A stretch of 64,000 nt of DNA from Bog-473 sp963738135 (GTDB taxonomy: Bacteria > Actinomycetota > Acidimicrobiia > Acidimicrobiales > RAAP-2): NCBI GenBank assembly GCA_963738135.1, contig CAVTVK010000002.1:501444-565443 (forward strand). The letters run 5' to 3'. This document shows positions 39,123 through 48,759 of the stretch, piece after piece (within the stretch, counting starts at the first letter, position 1; each line of letters starts with the position of its first letter). The position numbers and the translations under genes were made by a program. Below the pieces are notes generated by a model that saw only the letters and a program-made list of their open reading frames with translations, had not been told where the DNA came from and ran no database searches.

Positions 39123-39607
39123 GGCACTGACCTACTTCCGAGGCCCACGGCGACCGGCGAGTCCGGCAGCACACTACGGAGTGACTCCTCCGCAGTTTAT
39201 CTGCTCTGAACCGTATAAATCCACCGAGGCCGAGTCCAGCCTCGAGGCGGCGAATCGGAGAACCGTGCATTGGCCGCTGACGTATTGGACACGCCCGGTC
39301 GAGCCGTAGGAGATCCAAACGTTGCAAAACGGGCCTCGGCCATCAACGATGTCTCAGACGACATTCTCATCGATCGATACTTCGCAAGCCTAAACAATGT
39401 TGACGGTCATCGTCGGAGAGGCCGGGGTGATGGAGCCCGAGAACCCGTTGAACGGCGGACAAGTGATCGATGGTTCCGTACGGAAGCGAACCGGCTTTAT
39501 TCTGAAGTTCTCAGGCGTTCAATCATCAACAGAGACTGCATCACAAGCATCTCGGACTCCAGTGTTGTCGGTGCCACGAGATGCTCAACTAGTTCGGAGG
39601 TCATTAC
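39123..39607. other. gene-free stretch
   Basis: Open frames exist, but none has a ribosome site or recognisable sequence. It probably contains promoters for the flanking divergent units. Confidence 0.4.
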
Positions 39608-40048
39608 ATGGATGAGTTGGATTCTGACGTTGTACTAAGGGTTGTGAGCGAGGCTCCCGACGGTGTGGTGATCCTCGACAGGGAAGGCGTGATCCGCTAC
39701 TGGAACCGGGGCGCCGAACGCATATTTGGACGTACGGGATCGGAGATGATCGGGTCCGCTTTGGACGTGATCATCCCAGCAAGGCTGAGGCAACGTCATT
39801 GGGATGGCTTTCGTGCCGCTATGGCCCGTGGGTCCACCAAGTACGGAGAGGACGACCTATTGGCCGTGCCAGCCATCGCAGCAGATGGGAGGACTCTTTC
39901 CATCGAATTCAGCATCGTGCTCGTGGCGAATGCAGGGGGCGGTATAAGCCACGTCGGAGCGATCATTCGTGATGTCAGTGCCAGATGGGCGGCGGAGCAG
40001 GAAACGCGCCGGCGTCTGGAGGCTTTCACTACCAATCCACCGGGTTGA
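39608..40048 (+). CDS. single PAS-domain protein
   Basis: A 146-residue protein starts at ATG 39608 behind GGAGG. PAS blocks: VVSEAPDGVVILDREGVIRYWNRGAERIFG, LDVIIPARLRQRHWDGFRAAMARG, AADGRTLSIEFSIVLVAN and a final helix DVSARWAAEQETRRRLEAF. It is a stand-alone PAS sensor, probably for haem, flavin or a small ligand, and has no kinase or HTH output. The start of an output helix is cut short by the stop at 40048. Confidence 0.85.
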   Translation: MDELDSDVVLRVVSEAPDGVVILDREGVIRYWNRGAERIFGRTGSEMIGSALDVIIPARLRQRHWDGFRAAMARGSTKYGEDDLLAVPAIAADGRTLSIEFSIVLVANAGGGISHVGAIIRDVSARWAAEQETRRRLEAFTTNPPG

Positions 40049-40491
40049 CAAGTCGGTGCTTAGAGGAGGCGGTCACAGCACGGGTCAGCAACATCCGAGG
40101 GTATTCCTGTGACCAATCCGACGGAGATCTCGATATCCCGTGTTCCGGAGCTCGCTGAGCGGCAAGGTTCCACGACTTTGCCGTGCATGCAGTTGGCCAC
40201 GTTGCGGCCCGGGTGAAGGAGGACATTTGCCGATGGATAACGCGCTTTCACTGGTCTTCCGGTGGTCGCGGCCACCAAGGAGCATTCTTTCTCTAGGAGT
40301 TACTAGATAAAGATGCTAGGTTGGGCATTAGGTCGGATGGCAGAAGGGAGCCACTGATGCGAGCGCCATCGTCGACGATGAGAAGCTCCGAGGTGAGCCG
40401 AAGACTGCTGCAGTTCCTCAAGGAGGGGTAGTTCGCTCTCCTCGACCCGGTCGCGTAAGACCTGTTCGAGAAGGGCTGGGAGGACCATACG
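40049..40491. other. intergenic region with an operator copy
   Basis: No supported gene. It contains the palindrome at 40293-40306 and a short in-frame peptide after it (MLGWALGRMAEGSH) with no support. Confidence 0.4.
40293..40306. promoter_or_regulatory. CTAGT-N4-ACTAG operator (variant)
   Basis: CTAGG-AGTT-ACTAG, one mismatch. It lies about 190 bp before the NHL gene. It is the least certain member of the set. Confidence 0.4.
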
Positions 40492-41475
40492 TTGCTCGCC
40501 GAAACAGATCGTGCATGGGCGGCTCCGTTTCTGCCTACTCTCGCTGGCACTGGGTCGAACACCGATTGCCCTAACCCTCTCCTCACCTTCAGCGGACAGC
40601 CTGGTGGCGTCGCGTGCGATGTGAATGACTCTGTTTGGATCTCCGATATCCGATCAGGAGTAATCCGACGAATTGCCACCGATGGCACGACAACTTCGGT
40701 CGAACTAAGACGAACAGGCGATGAGCATGGCCGTCCTGTAACGCCCAGCGTGCTCGCGCCGGCAGGGCTAGCTGTGTGCTCCGATGGTTCGCTGTTCGTC
40801 GCCGACAGGTCGGGTAACCGGGTTTGCGCCATTGCTCCCGACGGGTCGGTGCGCGTGGTCGCCGGAGGGGCGAACGGCTACCGAGACGGAAAGTCGACCG
40901 AGGCACAGTTTCGCCATCCCCTGGACGTGGCGTTCGCCCCAGATGGCGCCTGCTACGTTGCCGATACAGGCAACAATCGCATCCGGCGAATTGCCTCCGA
41001 TGGCTCGGTCACGACCGTCGCGGGGTCGATTTACGATTATGGCGACGGTCGCGGCGCCGATGCACGTTTTCGAGAACCAGCCGCCATTGACGTCGATGGC
41101 GAGGGAATCTGCTACGTGGCCGATACGGGCAACAACGCCGTGCGGCGCATCACTCCCGACGGCGCCGTCGTGACGCTGGCCGGTGCGCCTCCGGGCGGTG
41201 ACGGTGATGGTGCCGGGCTGGGCGTTGGCTTACGCTGGCCGACCGGGATTGCAATCGGGGCTGGTGGCGTCGTATGGATCGCTGATCACGGGAACCGTGC
41301 ACTGCGACGCATCGATCTGGCAGGTGAGAGTTCGACCTGTCTTCGGCTAGCGGGCCTGAGTTGGCCCGTGTCGGTCGCACTACGGGCCGACGAGACGCTG
41401 GTTGTGTCCGGGGTCGCGTGGCACGACCCGAACACGTCCGAAGCGTGCCTGATGGTTGTCCGGTGCGCCCAATGA
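40492..41475 (+). CDS. NHL-repeat beta-propeller protein
   Basis: About 327 residues with at least four NHL-type repeats: GVACDVNDSVWISDIRSGVIRRI, LAVCSDGSLFVADRSGNRVCAI, DVAFAPDGACYVADTGNNRIRRI, IDVDGEGICYVADTGNNAVRRI and IAIGAGGVVWIADHGNRALRRI. These form a six-bladed propeller used for binding or lactonase-like activity. No signal peptide is visible. The start is uncertain (TTG 40492 or upstream), with a stop in frame near 40455. The stop overlaps an ATG of the next gene (ATGA). Confidence 0.8.
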   Translation: MLAETDRAWAAPFLPTLAGTGSNTDCPNPLLTFSGQPGGVACDVNDSVWISDIRSGVIRRIATDGTTTSVELRRTGDEHGRPVTPSVLAPAGLAVCSDGSLFVADRSGNRVCAIAPDGSVRVVAGGANGYRDGKSTEAQFRHPLDVAFAPDGACYVADTGNNRIRRIASDGSVTTVAGSIYDYGDGRGADARFREPAAIDVDGEGICYVADTGNNAVRRITPDGAVVTLAGAPPGGDGDGAGLGVGLRWPTGIAIGAGGVVWIADHGNRALRRIDLAGESSTCLRLAGLSWPVSVALRADETLVVSGVAWHDPNTSEACLMVVRCAQ

Positions 41476-41847
41476 GGCGACGCACTTCAAATCCCACCTT
41501 CCGGCTGAGCGAGTTCATTCGCCTGGACTCGCTGGCTGCAGAAGACCCCAAGCACTTCTCGATCATTGCTGTGACGCCATCAGACTGTCACCGAGACGAA
41601 ATGGTCTACCGCCTCAACCGGTTGGGCTTACACCGACCATGTCAAACCCGTCCACGGCGAAGTGGAGAGCCCGCACCTGGGGGAGAAACGAACCACCGAT
41701 CGCGGCCAGCGCATTGGATGGGACTTCGAGCGAGGACCCAGGCTCGTCCACCGAGCCTTCTCGTGGTGGCAAGCCAGGGTCGACTACAGGAAGGAGATAT
41801 CTCGTGCGTCATTTTTCGTTTCGCCCATCATTAACGTTCCGAGGTAG
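41472..41847 (+). CDS. hypothetical protein, one frameshift
   Basis: ATG 41472 overlaps the NHL stop. The first frame reads RRRTSNPTFRLSEFIRLDSL and DEMVYRLNRLG; a shift near 41630 leads to YTDHVKPVHGEVESPHLGEK and GWDFERGPRLVHRAFSWWQA. The joined product of about 125 residues is protein-like but I do not recognise a family. It runs into the DUF2231 gene. Confidence 0.4.
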
Positions 41848-42424
41848 AGAGTTCAAGGGACTGCGGGGCTTCTCGGGCAAGCCGCTGCACCCGCCTCTGA
41901 CCGATGTCCCAATCGGTGCGTACGTAATTGCCGCCGCATTCGACGTCATCTCCTTCTGCGGCGACCGTACGGCCTGGCAACGAGAATTTTACCAAGCGGC
42001 CACGTTCATCTTCATCGCGGGGGCCCTGGTCTCCCTCGGTGCGATCGTGACCGGTCTGTGGGATCGCTGGCGCTCAAGTGAAGCGGGGACCCAAGCCCGG
42101 CGCACGATCAATGCCCACGCCCTGTTGATGGTGGTGATGACGGTGCTCGTTCTTGTCGACCTCGGCCTGCGTTGGTTCCGCTATCACGGGCTGGCGGGGC
42201 CCACCTCGACGTTGCTTGGAATTTCCGTCGCGGCCGCCGTAATCGCAGCGGTGGGCGCCACCTACGGGGGAACCTTGGTGTTCGGCTACGGCTTCAACGT
42301 CGAGACCGCTGGGGACCATCCTGTCTGGCACCGCTCAGAGACCGATGTGTTTCCGGGCCAGGTTGCCCCCGCTGGGACGGCAGGGTCTGAGCTCGGGGGC
42401 GACTCAAAGGATCTCGTAATCTGA
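41804..42424 (+). CDS. DUF2231 membrane protein
   Basis: I place the start at GTG 41804 because AAGGAG lies eight bases before it; the frame is open far upstream. The 206 residues have LRGFSGKPLHPPLTDVPIGAYVIAAAFDVISF, three further spans (FIFIAGALVSLGAIVTGLW, HALLMVVMTVLVLVDLGLRW, GISVAAAVIAAVGATYGGTLVF) and GYGFNVE. The HP-L-x-D-P/V-G motif at the first span is characteristic of DUF2231, a membrane family with possible haem- or electron-related roles. Confidence 0.85.
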   Translation: MRHFSFRPSLTFRGREFKGLRGFSGKPLHPPLTDVPIGAYVIAAAFDVISFCGDRTAWQREFYQAATFIFIAGALVSLGAIVTGLWDRWRSSEAGTQARRTINAHALLMVVMTVLVLVDLGLRWFRYHGLAGPTSTLLGISVAAAVIAAVGATYGGTLVFGYGFNVETAGDHPVWHRSETDVFPGQVAPAGTAGSELGGDSKDLVI

Positions 42425-42615
42425 CCACCAAGGGAGACCACCCCTCTTCTCAAAGGGTCACCTTCGTGTAGCAGCGCGTCAGGGCTACAGTTTCCGATCG
42501 AAAATGCACACCACCCAGGCTCAACACTCAAAGTCGTTGGTCCGGGCATTAGTGCGTGAACGAACTCTGACCTCGTTGTCATGGAGACGGCGCCCGACTC
42601 GAGGGTCGAGTTGGC

Positions 42616-44405
42616 ATGCGAATTGACGGCTACGCCCCGATTCGGGAATACGCAGCCATCGGTGACGGCCGTACCGTCGCCCTCATCGCTTGTGATGGCT
42701 CCATCGACTGGCTCTGCCTGCCGGACCTTGATTCGCCAGCGGTGTTCGGTGCGCTCCTCGATGTGGAGTCAGGCGGAAGATTCGGGCTCTGCCCGGAGGC
42801 GCCATTCGAGGTCTCTCGGCGCTACCTGCCGGGGACAAATGTGCTCGAAACCACGTTCACCACGAGTTCGGGTGTGGTGCGGCTCACCGACGCCTTGACA
42901 TTGCCGTCGGGACAACTGAGCCCGCATCGCGAGCTGGTGCGGCTAATCGAGGGGGTGGCGGGATCGGTCGCAATGGCCTGGGAAGTCGTGCCACGGTTCG
43001 GCTTCGGCGCCACGCACACCTACCTTGGGTATAGGGCTGGGGTTCCCGTGGCGACCCAAGGCGCCGATGCTGTGGCGCTGTGCTCGTGGGACATCGGTGA
43101 GCCGAAGGTCTCGGCGGGATCGTTGTACGGAACCTTCGAGATCACCGAAGGAGCGCGAGCTCTCCTCGTACTGAGCGCGTCTCACCAGGAGCCGCTTGTC
43201 TTCCCGAGCCGGCAAGACGTTGAAGCCAGGCTGGCAGCGACCAGTGCTGTGTGGCGGCACTGGTCAAGTAATCTACGAACAGGAAACGCGTGGCCGACCA
43301 ACGTCATGCGTAGCGCGCTGGCACTAAAGCTTCTCGTACACGCCCCTTCTGGGGCAATCGCGGCTGCGGCGACCACCTCGTTGCCCGAGGTGGTCGGTGG
43401 TGAGCGTAACTGGGACTACCGGTTCTGTTGGGTTCGGGACTCCGCCTTTGTACTCAACGCCCTATTGCGACTGGGGTGCTTCGATGAGGCGGACGCGTTC
43501 TTTTGGTGGCTGATGCAGGCGTCGCAACTCACTCACCCGCGTCTGGGCGTCCTCTATCGCATGAACGGTGGTGCGAATGTCCGAGAGCACACGCTAAATC
43601 TCCGCGGCTACCAGGGATCGACCCCCGTCCGAGTTGGCAATGAGGCAGCAGGGCAGTTCCAGCTCGACGTCTACGGCGATCTCCTCCAAGCGGCCTGGCT
43701 GTACGCGCGAGCCGGTAGGCCGCTCGACGCCGACATCGGCGTTCGGTTGGCTGAGATAGCTGACTTGGTGTGTGTGATCTGGCGAGAACCTGACGCCGGA
43801 CTTTGGGAGGTTCGCGATGAACGCCTGCACTTCACCCAGTCCAAGATGATGTGTGCCGTGGCCCTCGACCGAGCTGTGCGGCTGGCGCGAATCGGCTCCA
43901 TCCCGTCACGACACGTTGCCCGCTGGAGTACCGAAGCCACAGCCATTCGCTGCGTTCGTCGACGAGCAGTGCTGGTCGGTGGCCAAAGGAAGCTACGTTC
44001 GCCATGTCGGGACCGACGAACTCGACGCCAGCCTGCTCCTCGGCGTGTTGTTTGGCTATGACGATCCCCGTGACGGAAAACTGCTCGCCACCGTCGAGGC
44101 CGTACGGCGCGAACTATCCCATGGGCCATTCGTCTTCCGGTACTCCGCTGAGGACGGATTGTCGGGCAAAGAGGGAGCCTTCCTCACGTGCTCGTTCTGG
44201 CTCGTCGAGGCTTTGGCGCTCCAGGGTAGGCGTGCCGAAGCAAGAAGCTCATGGAACAACTCGTCCCTCTTGGCGAACGACGTCGGCCTGTTCGCTGAAG
44301 AGCTCGATCCTGGCACCGGGGCATTCCTCGGCAACTTGCCTCAGGGACTCACGCACTTGGCTCTGATCGGTGCCGCGCTTGTCCCTAGACGAGGGCGCGC
44401 CGTGA
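42616..44405 (+). CDS. GH15 glucoamylase / trehalase-like, frameshift
   Basis: About 595 residues. The N-terminal domain reads YAPIREYAAIGDGRTVALIA and DGSIDWLCLPDLDSPAVFGALLD. The (alpha/alpha)6 catalytic part has LPEVVGGERNWDYRFCWVRDSAFVLNAL, ANVREHTLNLRGYQGSTPVRVGN and FQLDVYGDLLQAAWLYAR. After a shift near 43915 it continues DEQCWSVAKGSYVRHVGTDELD and LDPGTGAFLGNLPQGLTHLALI. It hydrolyses alpha-glucans or trehalose. The second frame runs on into the next gene; the natural stop is the TGA at 44403-44405 in the neighbouring frame, giving a GTGA overlap. Confidence 0.9.
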
Positions 44406-44885
44406 GCATCTGGGGAGCGGTGGCAGGCGGATTCGCCGGAACCCTCGTGCTCACGACGGTTCTGCGGGCGGCCAGCGAGATGCGTCTGACTCGCATCGAC
44501 CTCCCCTTCCTGCTCGGCACGGCAGTGACTTCCGACCGCCGGCGCGCCAAGCTCATCGGATACTTTGCCCACTTCGGCTTTGGGATCGCGTTCGCCCTCA
44601 TCTATTACTGGTTGTTCACCGTCATCGGGCACAGCGGATGGGGGCTTGGTGCTGTCTTCGGACTGGCGCACGGGCTGTTCTCGTCTACGGCCCTTGTGAC
44701 CGTTCTTCTGCCGGCCGTGCATCCCCGTATGGGAACATCTTTCAGTGCCGTTGGCTCGTCCCCACTCCTGGAGCCGCCGGGGTTCTTGATGCTCAACTAC
44801 GGACGTTCGACGCCGATCGTGAGCCCTCGTCGCTCACATCCTGTACGGCACGATTGTCGGCGGCTTCATCTCACTTGCCCACTGA
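44402..44885 (+). CDS. four-span membrane protein, one frameshift
   Basis: GTG 44402 overlaps the GH15 stop. It shows GAVAGGFAGTLVLTTVLRAA, RIDLPFLLGTAVTSDRRRAKLIGYFAHFGFGIAFALIYYWLF, GLGAVFGLAHGLFSSTALVTVLLP and, after a shift near 44820, ALVAHILYGTIVGGFISLAH to a TGA at 44883. The conserved His residues in the spans (YFAHFG, LAHG, AHILYG) are notable. This architecture is common in uncharacterised actinobacterial membrane proteins. Confidence 0.65.
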
Positions 44886-45074
44886 CGGATGGTGGCTGCA
44901 TGGATTGGCGATCGCTGGCGCGGGTAACCGAGTCTGGCCCACGTATTCGGTTGGTTCTTGGTCGCCGAGAGTCGCCTAGGGCATCTGACGTCCGAATCAT
45001 CAAAGCGGGGATCTCGACCCCATAGAACCGACCAAAGGCCCCGAATGGCGCTTCCCCAGAAGCACCCGTTAGGG

Positions 45075-45521
45075 CTACCGACTCCTGGATGACTGGAGGG
45101 TCGCAGCCTGTGTCGCTAATCCAGAGGACAGCATGGAAAGCAAATGAAGAGTCTCAGGATCGGTGGTATGCACACGCCGGTCGAGCGCCCATCCAGCTAG
45201 CGCGTTCAAGCGATCGCCAATGAGCTGCTGCGCCTCGTTGAGTTGGAGCCAGCCGTCGGGAACCCAGTTGATTGGGACATCCTTGACCAGCGAGCGTACC
45301 CGACCGTCGGGAGCGACCCCCAGAGTGATGAGCCGCTTTGCTACCTGGTCGGCCCATTCCCGCCATTGTCCCGTCGCATCGACCAGCCAGTGCGCGAACT
45401 CGCCAAGTTCGTCACCGGTGAGCACCCAACGAACATGATCACCGACGACCGCAAGGGATAGCAGATCCCGAAGTTCGTCTTGCAATTCATCTCCAAGTGG
45501 CCAGTCCGCTCGCCCTGTCAT
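45075..45521 (-). CDS. Dps-like ferritin-fold protein
   Basis: ATG 45521 (AAGAGG upstream) gives 148 residues. Helical blocks ELRDLLSLAVVGDHVRWVLTG, LVDATGQWREWADQVAKRLITLGV and GRVRSLVKDVP follow the Dps/bacterioferritin helix order; the usual His-Trp pair at the first iron site is present only as DHVRW. C-terminal helices read ALDRRVHTTDPETLHLLSMLSSG. A DNA-protecting or iron-binding role is plausible but the ferroxidase site is incomplete. Confidence 0.6.
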   Translation of the reverse strand: MTGRADWPLGDELQDELRDLLSLAVVGDHVRWVLTGDELGEFAHWLVDATGQWREWADQVAKRLITLGVAPDGRVRSLVKDVPINWVPDGWLQLNEAQQLIGDRLNALAGWALDRRVHTTDPETLHLLSMLSSGLATQAATLQSSRSR

Positions 45522-45686
45522 AAGCCTCTTTTCCTGCTGTCGTCCTCCTCTATGGCGCCGCCCCGACATTACTTGCTCCCACCTTCCGAGCTTCCCGTCA
45601 CCGTGATTTCGGGGACGACTATCCAGGTCAGTCCAACCACCCAAAAAGTGAGACGGTCCGGCCACAAGGTTCAGCGGGCTCCGGCG

Positions 45687-46358
45687 TCAGGCCGGGGACT
45701 TCTCAGCCGGGTCCCTCCGCACGACCAAGCGACATCCGGCCCGCCGGGCATCCTTTGCCACAAGGCGATCGACCGCCAGACCGCCCAATCCCTCGGTGAG
45801 CCCCTCGGCGAGGCCGAGGTGCAGCTGGCACACCGTGTCGGGATCTTCGTGGGCCACGTCGACGAAAGGGCAGCGCCCGAGGACGAAGTCGAGCTGACGG
45901 CCTCGTTCAGTGCGGGTCGGGCGAAAGCCGCGCCTTTGCATCTCCTCTTCGATCAGGTCCGCGGCATCTCCTGTCCCGGCGAGTTCGGCCGCACGCCGGT
46001 GCCCATCGAGGCGGCCCATTTGACGGGGATCGAGCTTGCGGCGCAGGGCATCGCCGAGCAGCTGGGCCAGCCAGGCATAGGGGCCCGCAGTGCCCCAGCT
46101 CCCGGCTGCCTCGGGGTGGAGCCGGTAGAGCAGCCGGGGCCGGCCCGGCCGGTCGCGATCTTCGATTTCGTCGACGATGAGTTCGGCGTCCTTGAGCACC
46201 GCCAGGTGCTGGCGCACTGCGTTGTGGTTGAGCTGGACGAAGTCGGTCAGCTCGCCCACACTCACGGGCTCTTCGGCGTCGACGATGTAGCGAAAAAGTC
46301 GATAGCGCGTGGGATCACCGAGAGCCCGGGCCTGGAGCTGGGCGTCTGTTTCGTTCAC
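45687..46358 (-). CDS. SufR-like regulator with Cys cluster (copy 2)
   Basis: GTG 46358 matches the copy 1 start; an in-frame ATG at 46376 would add six residues. The protein is identical to copy 1 except for Glu instead of Gln in VDAxEPVSVGE. It has the same winged helix and RCPFVDVAH ... VCQLHLG ... GCRLVV cysteine pattern. About 19 nucleotide differences separate the copies and almost all are silent. Its operator lies 25 bp upstream. It stands alone, downstream of the Dps-like gene's divergent promoter region. Confidence 0.85.
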   Translation of the reverse strand: MNETDAQLQARALGDPTRYRLFRYIVDAEEPVSVGELTDFVQLNHNAVRQHLAVLKDAELIVDEIEDRDRPGRPRLLYRLHPEAAGSWGTAGPYAWLAQLLGDALRRKLDPRQMGRLDGHRRAAELAGTGDAADLIEEEMQRRGFRPTRTERGRQLDFVLGRCPFVDVAHEDPDTVCQLHLGLAEGLTEGLGGLAVDRLVAKDARRAGCRLVVRRDPAEKSPA

Positions 46359-46382
46359 CGTAGTTCTCCCCCTCATGATCTT

Positions 46383-46396
46383 CTAGTCTAGACAAG
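46383..46396. promoter_or_regulatory. CTAGT-N4-ACTAG operator, upstream of regulator copy 2
   Basis: CTAGT-CTAG-ACAAG, one mismatch, at the same distance from the start as in copy 1. It was duplicated together with the gene. Confidence 0.65.
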
Positions 46397-46555
46397 AATA
46401 ACCGGCGACCCGTTCCAATTGGCGAGGGTTGAGGCTATGTTGGCTTTTCGGGTCTCTCATGTTATAAATCTAGTAGCTGATTGAAAAAAGATCGAGCTGC
46501 GATGCAAGGAGTACCGAGCGTCGGATCAAGCTGTTGAGATCGCCGAGCCAGCGAG

Positions 46556-46960
46556 GTGAGGCGGCTCACGATAGTGCCCAAGCCGCGGGCCGATCACGAA
46601 GGAGCGCCAGTCGACATGGATGAGCGCGATGGCAACGATTCGGGGACGGAGTGGGAGGCACTTGGTGTTCACGCTTGGGCCGTGGACCAATGGAAGAGAG
46701 CGGGATTCAGCCCGTTTGAAGCGGCCATGGCGCAAGGGGATGGATTCACCCCGATGTTTGCGGGTCAGTACCGCCGAACTCTAGGACAATCTGCGGATGC
46801 TTGGATTCGTGCTGGGATAGAGCCTTTGCAGGCTCTGCAGTGGCATCGTCGCGGAATTACCGCAAGGCAATTCTCAAAACAGCGACCTGACCTATCAAGT
46901 CTCAGTCCTTCGTCGCAACCCGGCACTACTCGAATCATGGCGAAGGGCGCGAGTAAATGA
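46556..46960 (+). CDS. hypothetical protein with internal repeat, coupled to ctaD
   Basis: A 134-residue frame (start GTG 46556 or ATG 46616) contains two related segments, WAVDQWKRAGFSPFEAAMAQGDGFTP and ADAWIRAGIEPLQALQWHRRGITA. Both follow W-x4-AGx-P-x2-A-x8-G. I do not recognise the family. Its TGA overlaps the ATG of the oxidase gene, so the two are translated together, and it may be an assembly or regulatory factor for the oxidase. Confidence 0.55.
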   Translation: MRRLTIVPKPRADHEGAPVDMDERDGNDSGTEWEALGVHAWAVDQWKRAGFSPFEAAMAQGDGFTPMFAGQYRRTLGQSADAWIRAGIEPLQALQWHRRGITARQFSKQRPDLSSLSPSSQPGTTRIMAKGASK

Positions 46961-48759
46961 CCAGCGTTGTCGATGCAAAACGAAGTGGGCGAGTAGCCGA
47001 ACCCAGCCCTACCGCTGACCAGGGACATCCGACCCACGCAGAAGATGGTCCCAGCGGGCTGGTCAATTGGTTGACTTCGACTGACCATAAGGTCATCGGG
47101 ATCAGCTACATGATCACGTCGATAGCCATCTTCTACCTGGCGGGGATCATGGCCCTCCTGATGCGGCTCCAGCTGGCATCGCCGCATTCATCTCTCCTGA
47201 GCTTTTCGCAGTACAACGCGCTGTTCACCATGCACGGCAGCCTCATGCTGTATCTGTTTGCCGGGCCGTTTGCGTTCGGTGGCCTGGCCAACTACATCGT
47301 GCCTCTGCAGATCGGGGCGCCCGACATGGCTTTCCCCCGACTCAATGCCTTGAGCTATTGGCTTTACCTAACCGGTTCGATCACCATGTTGATGAGTTAT
47401 TTTGTCGCCGGCGGGGCCCCTCAGTTCGGGTGGGTCTCCTATGCACCGCTCTCTAGCGCAACGAGCTCGCCTGGCGCGGGACCAGATCTCTGGATCATGG
47501 CGATTGCGCTCACCGGGTTCTCCGCCATTTTTACCGGAGTCAACTTGGTTACAACGATCTTCTATCTGCGGGCTCCCGGGATGACTATGTTCCGCATGCC
47601 GATCTTCACCTGGAACATGTTGATCACCGCGATGCTTATTCTCATTGCCTTTCCTGTCCTGACCAGCGCGCTCATCATGCTGTTCGCCGACCGCCACTTC
47701 GGCACCCACATCTATACGGCTGTGGGCTGCCACCTCGTGAGCGGCGCACCCATGGCATCGTGCGGGTCACCGTTGTTATGGCAGAACCTCTTCTGGTTCT
47801 TCGGCCATCCTGAGGTCTATATCCTCGCCCTGCCGTACTTCGGCATCGTCACCGAGATCCTGCCCGTCTTCTCCCGCAAGCCCGTGTTCGGGTACAAGGG
47901 CATGGTCTTCGCCACCATGGCCATCGCGGCGCTCTCCACCGGCGTGTGGGCGCACCACATGTTCACCACCGGGGCAGTACTGCTGCCCTTCTTCTCTCTC
48001 CTGAGCCTGCTCATCGCCGTGCCGACGGGTATCAAGTTCTTCAACTGGATCGGCACCATGTGGCATGGTCAGCTCACGTTCGCCACGCCCATGCTCTTCA
48101 GCATTGGGTTTCTCTTTGTCTTCCTCGTGGGCGGCGTGACCGGAGTCATGCTCGGCTCCCCTCCACTCGACTTCGCTACTCACGACACGTATTTTGTGGT
48201 GGCCCACTTTCACAATGTGTTGGTCGGGACGGCAGTTCTTGGCGGCTTCGCGGGCGTCTACTTCTGGTATCCCAAGATGTTCGGTCGCATGCTGAACGAA
48301 AAGTTAGGCAAATGGCACTTTTGGCTGCTGTTCGTCGGATTCTGGATCACCTTCATACCGCAGTACATCGTGGGACTAGAGGGGATGCCTCGACGGGTCG
48401 CCACATATCCGTCAAATCTGGGGTGGGGGGCGTTGAACCAGATATCCACCGTCGGCGCCTTTGTCATTGGCGCGTCTTTCATCTTCCTATTGGTAAATCT
48501 CTTCACGTCGTGGCGCAATCCCGTACCCGCCGGTAACGATCCCTGGGGTGGGCAGGCCCTCGAATGGTTCACCACCTCGCCTCCACCGCATCACAACTTT
48601 ACCCAGCTGCCACCCATTCGTACTGAGCGTCCTACATGGGACTACAACCACCCCGACGCTCCCGCCGTTGCGCTGAAACACGGAAAGGAACGCCGAATGA
48701 TCATGACTTCTGAGACGTCAGACGCAACGCCAGGGCAGCAGCTAGACGGCCCTGAGTGA
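46957..48759 (+). CDS. ctaD: cytochrome c oxidase subunit I (haem-copper oxidase)
   Basis: An intact 600-residue, twelve-span protein. It shows LTSTDHKVIGISYM, FTMHGSLMLYLF (haem a ligand), GAPDMAFPRLNALSYW (D-channel region), WFFGHPEVYILALPYFGI (CuB His with Tyr), VWAHHMFTTG (CuB His pair), AVPTGIKFFNW (K-channel Lys) and VVAHFHNVLVG (haem ligands). This is an A-type O2 reductase core. Residues 258 and 269 are two cysteines in an extra loop of about 11 residues before SPLLWQNLFW, not usual in the family. No subunit II or III gene accompanies it. Confidence 0.96.
   Translation: MTSVVDAKRSGRVAEPSPTADQGHPTHAEDGPSGLVNWLTSTDHKVIGISYMITSIAIFYLAGIMALLMRLQLASPHSSLLSFSQYNALFTMHGSLMLYLFAGPFAFGGLANYIVPLQIGAPDMAFPRLNALSYWLYLTGSITMLMSYFVAGGAPQFGWVSYAPLSSATSSPGAGPDLWIMAIALTGFSAIFTGVNLVTTIFYLRAPGMTMFRMPIFTWNMLITAMLILIAFPVLTSALIMLFADRHFGTHIYTAVGCHLVSGAPMASCGSPLLWQNLFWFFGHPEVYILALPYFGIVTEILPVFSRKPVFGYKGMVFATMAIAALSTGVWAHHMFTTGAVLLPFFSLLSLLIAVPTGIKFFNWIGTMWHGQLTFATPMLFSIGFLFVFLVGGVTGVMLGSPPLDFATHDTYFVVAHFHNVLVGTAVLGGFAGVYFWYPKMFGRMLNEKLGKWHFWLLFVGFWITFIPQYIVGLEGMPRRVATYPSNLGWGALNQISTVGAFVIGASFIFLLVNLFTSWRNPVPAGNDPWGGQALEWFTTSPPPHHNFTQLPPIRTERPTWDYNHPDAPAVALKHGKERRMIMTSETSDATPGQQLDGPE

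Noticed and set aside
46466..46480. CTAGT before the oxidase unit, and a similar single half-site near 13365
   Set aside because: Only one half-site is present at each place, which is expected by chance at these counts.
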